Position numbers and translations under genes: made by a program
Shown: positions 57,073 through 61,134 of the stretch, piece after piece
Numbering within the stretch: position 1 is the stretch's first letter
Layout of the letters: each line of letters begins with the position of its first letter
NCBI GenBank assembly: GCA_944320465.1
Contig: CALUHO010000014.1
Span: 1 to 61,134, forward strand
Source: an uncultured Bacteroidales bacterium
Lineage (GTDB): Bacteria > Bacteroidota > Bacteroidia > Bacteroidales > P3
DNA length: 61,134 bases
Direction: 5' to 3'
Notes under the pieces: generated by a model
The model's input: only the letters and a program-made list of their open reading frames with translations
Told to the model about the DNA's origin: nothing
Databases searched by the model: none

Positions 57073-57122
57073 CAAAGGTACATCTTCTATTCCTTAAAAT
57101 AACTTAAACTTTCCTAAAGTTT
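57073..57122 (-). promoter_or_regulatory. recA promoter with 7-3-7 palindrome
   Basis: Minus strand TACCTTTG (57080-57073) is a -7 match 27 bp upstream of the ATG. AAACTTT-CCT-AAAGTTT (57106-57122) lies 25 bp further upstream, beside the -33 position, where a LexA-type repressor could act. The Bacteroidota SOS box is not known to me, so this is inference. The region 57123-57347 has only a 24-bp imperfect direct repeat (57151 and 57214) and no credible gene. Confidence 0.5.
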
Positions 57123-57347
57123 GTTAAGGCTTCCATAAACAGGTAGCTATGTTCGTGCTTGCTGGAAACGAGCCACAAGCGGCCAGCCCGGCTTTGGTCA
57201 TCGGAGGCTCAACGTTCGTACTTGCCGGAAACAAGCCTTTCCCCGGACGAATCCGGACAGGCTATCGCCACAAGCTGCGAATACCGCTGAATCAAGCATC
57301 GGACAGTCCGGAAGGAACGGGAAAAACAAAGCAGGAAATCCTTCTTG

Positions 57348-58106
57348 TCAGAAATCCAAAGCCTCGTTCAGGAAGCGGTTGAATTCCGAAGCGGCCTTCA
57401 AGCTCTCCAGCAGATGCCAAGCGAAATCGGGCGACTCCACTTCGGCATCCGGTATCGGACGTTCCAGAAAATAGTAATGGTACTTCAACAAGTCGATATC
57501 CGGGAAATTCTTGTCATAGCCCTTAGGCGGAACCTTCATCCTCGCCGATTCGGCCATCGCCCCCCCGTACAATTTGCGCACTGCCGGCGCATCGAGAATC
57601 TGCCGCAGACGGGCCGACTGGAAATAAATCCCGTCGCGCACCTTCTTGAGCTTTTCCGGTTCAAGCCCGTAAACCCCCGCCCCGCAGATGCATTCTCCCG
57701 GTTGGAGGTGAATATAATAACCCGAACACATCCCATGCCGTCCTTGCCGGGAGATACCGATGCCCATATAGTCCTTGTAGGGTCGTTTGTCGAGCGAAAA
57801 ACGGATATCCCGGTAAATCCGGTACTGGCATTTCTTAGGGTCAACGAACCTCAGCTCCTTGTCGAACACCTGCATCTTAGGCACAAGCCAAGCAATCAGA
57901 TTCTCCACTTTGGCCTTGTTTTCCAAATACAAAGCTTTGTTTTCGGCAAACCAGTCGCGGTCGTTGTTCCGCGACAAAAGCCGCAGGAAATCCAGCACGC
58001 CCTGCACCGAAGGCAGCCCTGCCATGACTTCTTGCTGTTTGGCTTCCGTTTTTGCGGAAAGCCCGGACACAGACTTCTTCCCTGTCCTTTCCTGTTGCGT
58101 TTTCAT
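57348..58106 (-). CDS. DUF2461 (TIGR02453) family protein
   Basis: 252 residues. The core LDFLRLLSRNNDRDWFAENKALYLENKAKVENLI, YRIYRDIRFSLDKRPYKDYMGIGI, and GYYIHLQPGECICGAGVYGLEPEKLKKVRDGI match DUF2461, a family of unknown function in bacteria and fungi. No signal or membrane segment. The ATG at 58106 is preferred because homologous sequence starts later and the upstream part is unlike the family. It follows the O-methyltransferase by 105 bp. Confidence 0.85.
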   Translation of the reverse strand: MKTQQERTGKKSVSGLSAKTEAKQQEVMAGLPSVQGVLDFLRLLSRNNDRDWFAENKALYLENKAKVENLIAWLVPKMQVFDKELRFVDPKKCQYRIYRDIRFSLDKRPYKDYMGIGISRQGRHGMCSGYYIHLQPGECICGAGVYGLEPEKLKKVRDGIYFQSARLRQILDAPAVRKLYGGAMAESARMKVPPKGYDKNFPDIDLLKYHYYFLERPIPDAEVESPDFAWHLLESLKAASEFNRFLNEALDF

Positions 58107-58211
58107 AGTAATCCCGATTCCAAAATATATGTCCTTGGGAATCCAAGCGGGCGAACCGGTATCCACGGCCCCGCTTCTCGCAGGAAATCCCCAAAATAAT
58201 AGTCAAGCAGC

Positions 58212-58865
58212 CTACAATTTCCTCACGATGTTGATTCCATCCCGGACCGGCAACAACACGTTTTCCACTTCCGGGTCTTCCAGCACCATGCGGTTCAAAT
58301 CGCGCACAGCCCTTGTATCCTTGTCCTTGGCATCGGCCGACCACACCTTGCCGTTCCACAGCACATTGTCTATCAACAGCCAGCCCCCCGGCTTCAGCAC
58401 CCGCTTCAACAACGGGTAATACTCCGCGTAATGCGCCTTGTCTGCATCCAGAAACACCAAGTCGAAACCCGCTTCGGGCAATTCCGGCAGCAGTTCCGCC
58501 GCCTCGCCTATCCGCAGTTCCACCATATCCGACAAGCCCGCCTTTCCCAGATACGCCCGGATACGCTCCTCCAGTTCCGGATTATGTTCTATCGTCAGCA
58601 GACGCCCCCCCGGCTTCAATCCTTTGGCCAGGCAAATGGCCGAATAACCGGTATAGGTTCCCACTTCTAAAATCCTTTCCGGCGCAATCATCCGGCTCAG
58701 GAACTCCAGCAGCTTGCCTTGATAAGCCCCCGACAGCATCCTAGGGCATAGCACGTTGACATGCGTATCCCGATCCAAAGCCGAAAGCAAGGATTCCACC
58801 GGCGAAGTATGCTCCTCTATATATTCCGACAGCTCCTCCGCCAGCAAGCAAAAATCATCGTCCAT
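58212..58865 (-). CDS. Class I SAM-dependent O-methyltransferase (CCoAOMT-like)
   Basis: 217 residues. SAM-binding motif EVGTYTGYSAICLAKGL, acidic motif LTIEHNPELEERI, FDLVFLDADKAHYAEYYPLL (metal-binding Asp) and LLIDNVLWNGKVW are those of the cation-dependent O-methyltransferases. The bacterial substrate, probably a catechol-type small molecule, is unknown. Element copy B begins 13 bp upstream of the ATG and therefore forms the leader of this gene. Confidence 0.9.
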   Translation of the reverse strand: MDDDFCLLAEELSEYIEEHTSPVESLLSALDRDTHVNVLCPRMLSGAYQGKLLEFLSRMIAPERILEVGTYTGYSAICLAKGLKPGGRLLTIEHNPELEERIRAYLGKAGLSDMVELRIGEAAELLPELPEAGFDLVFLDADKAHYAEYYPLLKRVLKPGGWLLIDNVLWNGKVWSADAKDKDTRAVRDLNRMVLEDPEVENVLLPVRDGINIVRKL

Positions 58866-58878
58866 AATCTACCCTTTT

Positions 58879-59084
58879 AGAAGCTGTTTAAATTTATTTG
58901 TTTGAGGCATCGGGAGGAAATTTCGAGGGATTTTGCCGCGTTTTTCAAAGGAGGATAGCCAAGCTATCGGACGTGAAAAACGCAAAAAAGCCCCGAAATA
59001 GCACCCGATGGGCAAACAAAATCCTGAAACCGCTCCCTGAAAATTCAGCCTTTTCAGGATTGCAAGAAATTTTAAACAGCTTCT
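58879..59084 (-). repeat. Palindromic ~205-bp element, copy B
   Basis: Same terminal inverted repeats and internal stems as copy A; the tip stem is GATAGC-CAA-GCTATC, still paired despite a T-to-C change. About a dozen substitutions and one indel separate the copies. Same orientation relative to the downstream minus-strand gene. Confidence 0.85.
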
Positions 59085-59221
59085 TAACATCTGGCTGCAC
59101 TTCCGCATCGCCGGACATCCTATCATCAAAATCCAATCCGCACCCACCGATCCTTACAACTTACATATTAAAGCATAGCACAGAACCACTGAACTACAAC
59201 GCTTTACCCATCTCCGATAAT

Positions 59222-59334
59222 AGGTCAGAACGGGCAAGACGCAAAGCCGCCAAGGATGAAGGCGCGGAAGCATACTAACGTACGTGACCAAGCCTGAACC
59301 CGCAGGCAATGAAGCAGATTGCACATTCTGACCT
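59222..59334. repeat. Stem-loop repeat R1
   Basis: AGGTCAGAA at the left pairs with TTCTGACCT at the right; the interior carries GTACGTGAC at 59280-59288. Related in layout and partial sequence to R2, 130 bp away. Not coding. Confidence 0.6.
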
Positions 59335-59356
59335 GCCACCCATAGCGAAGTAGCAG

Positions 59357-59457
59357 AACCGCTGAGAGACGAGGCATCGAGCCGCAGGGAGACGAAGGAG
59401 CGTACTTGGGTACGTGACTGAGTCGCCCAAGACTCGCAACAAAGTAGATTAGCGGTT
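59357..59457. repeat. Stem-loop repeat R2
   Basis: AACCGCT pairs with AGCGGTT at the ends; interior GTACGTGAC at 59410-59418 and shared islands (GACG, AGCCGC, GAAGG) in the same order as R1. R2 ends 13 bp beyond the sdaA stop codon. With copy B and R1 it fills the 605-bp spacer 58866-59470, which has no gene. Confidence 0.6.
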
Positions 59458-59470
59458 ATCACACTCCGCT

Positions 59471-60697
59471 CTAGTATTCGGAATTCATCAACGCCAACCC
59501 CCCCATACTCGTCTCCTTATACAAACTCGGCAAATCATGCCCCGTCTGCTTCATCACCGCCACTACCTCGTCGAAGCTTACCCGATGCCGCCCGTCCGAC
59601 AGGCTCGCGTAGGTATTGGCATCCAAGGCCCGCACCGCTGCAAAAGCGCAACGCTCGATGCAAGGTATCTGCACCAAGCCGCACATAGGGTCGCAGGTCA
59701 TGCCAAGATGGTGTTCCAAGCCCATTTCAGCCGCATATTCAATCTGGTAAGTAGTCCCACCGAAAATCTGGTTAGCCGCACCGCTGGCAATGGCGCAAGC
59801 CACGCCGATTTCGCCTTGGCATCCCACCTCGGCCCCTGAAATAGAAGCGTTTGTCTTTACAATATTGGCTATCAACCCTGCCGTGGCAAGCCCCCGGATC
59901 ACCCTTTCCTCGGCAATACCGTAATTCTTGACGCAATGATACATCACGGCCGGCAGTACCGCCGCCGAGCCGCAGGTAGGCGCCGTCACGATCCGACCTC
60001 CCGCCGCGTTCTCCTCGGCCACCGCCAGCGCGTAACTGAACACATACCCTCTGTTGCGCAAAGACTTGTCATAGCCCTGCGCCTTGATATGGTACTGCGC
60101 CGCCTTGCGCTGCAAGTGCAAGCCGCCCGGCAGCATCCCCTCATGCACCAAGCCGTTCTGCACGCTCTGCTTCATTTCCTCCCAAACCTCGTGCAAATAG
60201 TCCAAATAGCCCGGCCTCTCATGCAAATCCACATATTCCCACAACGTCCGCCCGTTCTTGCGGCACCAATGCAGGATATCGCTCATCGTATGCAATTCGT
60301 AGATTTCCTCGTTCGAATAGGGACTGCCCTCTTCCAGGAAAATCTCGTTCGACCCTTTCTCGCGAATGTCTCCGCCCCCCACGCTGAACACCGTCCAATC
60401 CCCGATTGTCTCGTTCTCGGCATTATAGGCTTGAAAAATCATCCCATTAGGATGCTCTGGAAGAAAAATCCCCGGGTATTCGAGAATCGTCAGCTTGTCC
60501 TCGCCCATCACATGCATCAAGGTCTCGTTGGTAAGGTGTCCCTTGCCCGTGGCGGCCAGGCTTCCGTAAAGGCTCACCGAATAGCGGTCGGCATCCGGGT
60601 ATCTTTTCTTGAAGACCGTAGCGGCTCGCATGGGGCCCATCGTATGGCTGCTGGAAGGGCCGTTCCCTATCTTGTAGATTTGGCAAATACTTTTCAT
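59471..60697 (-). CDS. sdaA: L-serine ammonia-lyase, iron-sulfur type
   Basis: 408 residues, single-chain form. Deaminates L-serine to pyruvate and ammonia with a [4Fe-4S] cluster. N-terminal beta domain (KIGNGPSSSHTMGPMRAA) and C-terminal alpha domain with cluster Cys in TAPTCGSAAVLPAVMY, CDPMCGLVQIPCIERCAF. The ATG at 60697 (MKSICQIYKIGNG) is chosen; an upstream in-frame TTG would add unrelated residues. It has a consensus promoter and a leader of about 235 bases. Confidence 0.96.
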   Translation of the reverse strand: MKSICQIYKIGNGPSSSHTMGPMRAATVFKKRYPDADRYSVSLYGSLAATGKGHLTNETLMHVMGEDKLTILEYPGIFLPEHPNGMIFQAYNAENETIGDWTVFSVGGGDIREKGSNEIFLEEGSPYSNEEIYELHTMSDILHWCRKNGRTLWEYVDLHERPGYLDYLHEVWEEMKQSVQNGLVHEGMLPGGLHLQRKAAQYHIKAQGYDKSLRNRGYVFSYALAVAEENAAGGRIVTAPTCGSAAVLPAVMYHCVKNYGIAEERVIRGLATAGLIANIVKTNASISGAEVGCQGEIGVACAIASGAANQIFGGTTYQIEYAAEMGLEHHLGMTCDPMCGLVQIPCIERCAFAAVRALDANTYASLSDGRHRVSFDEVVAVMKQTGHDLPSLYKETSMGGLALMNSEY

Positions 60698-60939
60698 CGG
60701 ATGTCTTTTTGCGATCACGTCTTTATTTGCGTTCACGCCCGCGATGCGCCTATCAGGCAAATGCGATGCCGAAAAGGTCGCAACAAAAGCGGTCGATGCC
60801 AAAAGCGGTCTTCCTCAACTGATATTCCAGCTCCGGTTCGAGGGAGAGAATGTAATCCGATGCCAAAAGAAGACTACCTCAACCCCTCCTGAAGAAGCGG
60901 CAAAAAAATTGGAAACCTTTCTTTTAACATCCAACAAGG

Positions 60940-60971
60940 CAAATTTACGCAGTTTGCGAAATTACTGCAAA
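60940..60971 (-). promoter_or_regulatory. Consensus promoter of sdaA
   Basis: Minus strand TTTG (60971-60968), 20 bp, TAAATTTG (60947-60940), the same two boxes and spacing as the holB promoter. The leader to the ATG at 60697 is unusually long and contains GATGCC(G/A)AAA three times (60765, 60795, 60859). Positions 60972-61134 hold a 7-bp inverted repeat CCCGATT/AATCGGG (61009-61029) and no gene. Confidence 0.8.
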
Positions 60972-61134
60972 TGCCGATTTCTGCAAGACCCGGAAGCACC
61001 CGCCTGTCCCCGATTTATCAACAATCGGGCAATTTCATTACTTTCGCGTTGCTTTTCAACCCAAATCGGTCATCAGACTTCGGGGAGATTGCCCGCTTGT
61101 GCCATGCAGCATGCTTCTCGTCTAGCCGAAGGCG

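Noticed and set aside
57250..57275. Hairpin CCGGA-CGAA-TCCGG resembling a tRNA T-arm
   Set aside because: No acceptor, D or anticodon stems at the right distances; just a short palindrome.
57149..57382. 77-residue frame with FVLAGN twice
   Set aside because: The repeat comes from a 24-bp DNA repeat; the frame runs into the DUF2461 gene and has no other sign of coding.
57345..58199. 284-residue plus-strand frame opposite the DUF2461 gene
   Set aside because: The minus-strand protein has clear family motifs; this frame has none.
58866..59470. Possible CRISPR array in the repeat-rich spacer
   Set aside because: The repeats are two diverged stem-loop units and one ~205-bp element, not short identical repeats with regular unique spacers.
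59936..60892. 318-residue plus-strand frame opposite sdaA
   Set aside because: Antisense shadow of the serine dehydratase; composition is Arg/His-rich with no motif.

Overview
The window is a chromosomal core-genome segment from a Bacteroidales-type bacterium (phylum Bacteroidota). Evidence seen in the sequence: promoters of the Bacteroidota form TTTG-N20-TAnnTTTG with few Shine-Dalgarno-like sites, a gliding-motility lipoprotein (GldH) next to RicT and a class A penicillin-binding protein, a type IX secretion cargo with a gliding-motility C-terminal domain, a fused MurF-alanine racemase, and a TonB-dependent receptor paired with a DUF4249 lipoprotein. A butyrate kinase beside an ADP-forming acyl-CoA synthetase fits a butyrate- or branched-acid-producing gut or oral member such as Odoribacteraceae; that family assignment is inference only. 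I saw no tRNA or rRNA gene, CRISPR array, transposase or prophage gene.

Layout. (1) 155-3612, minus: acyl-CoA synthetase and butyrate kinase, each with its own terminator. (2) 3980-5834, plus: secreted T9SS cargo and recR. (3) 5867-9368, minus: dnaX, split over two frames with a well-formed -1 frameshift signal, and a YifB/ComM-type AAA protein. (4) 9544-17479, minus: one tightly packed run ugd-uxs-rfbD-rsfS-ftsH-LUD-cdsA-psd, joining nucleotide-sugar synthesis, ribosome silencing, membrane proteolysis and phospholipid synthesis. (5) 17821-36074, plus: str-S10-spc-alpha ribosomal super-operon of 33 genes, rpsL to rplQ, with structured spacers at fusA-rpsJ, rpsJ-rplC, rplO-secY and rpsD-rpoA. 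(6) 36075-40305, plus: repeat-rich spacer, enolase, and a patatin-barrel outer-membrane protein. (7) 40350-43733, minus: TonB-dependent receptor and DUF4249 lipoprotein. (8) 43945-49842, plus: holB-ricT-gldH-PBP1A. (9) 49883-60697, minus: murF-alr, a degenerate PdxA-like gene, pepA, a Cys-rich small membrane protein, recA, DUF2461, an O-methyltransferase and sdaA, interspersed with two copies of a ~205-bp palindromic element and a pair of ~105-bp stem-loop repeats.

Most genes are housekeeping. The most unusual observations are: the dnaX slippery heptamer T TTG GGG with in-frame stop and 9-bp hairpin, in a layout where the short gamma form is the default product and full-length tau needs the shift; two copies of a structured ~205-bp element sitting 13-15 bp upstream of start codons in the same orientation; a PdxA homologue that has lost every metal-binding His; a G10 tract in ftsH where one extra base would remove the C-terminal tail; and a 15-bp perfect hairpin between rplO and secY.
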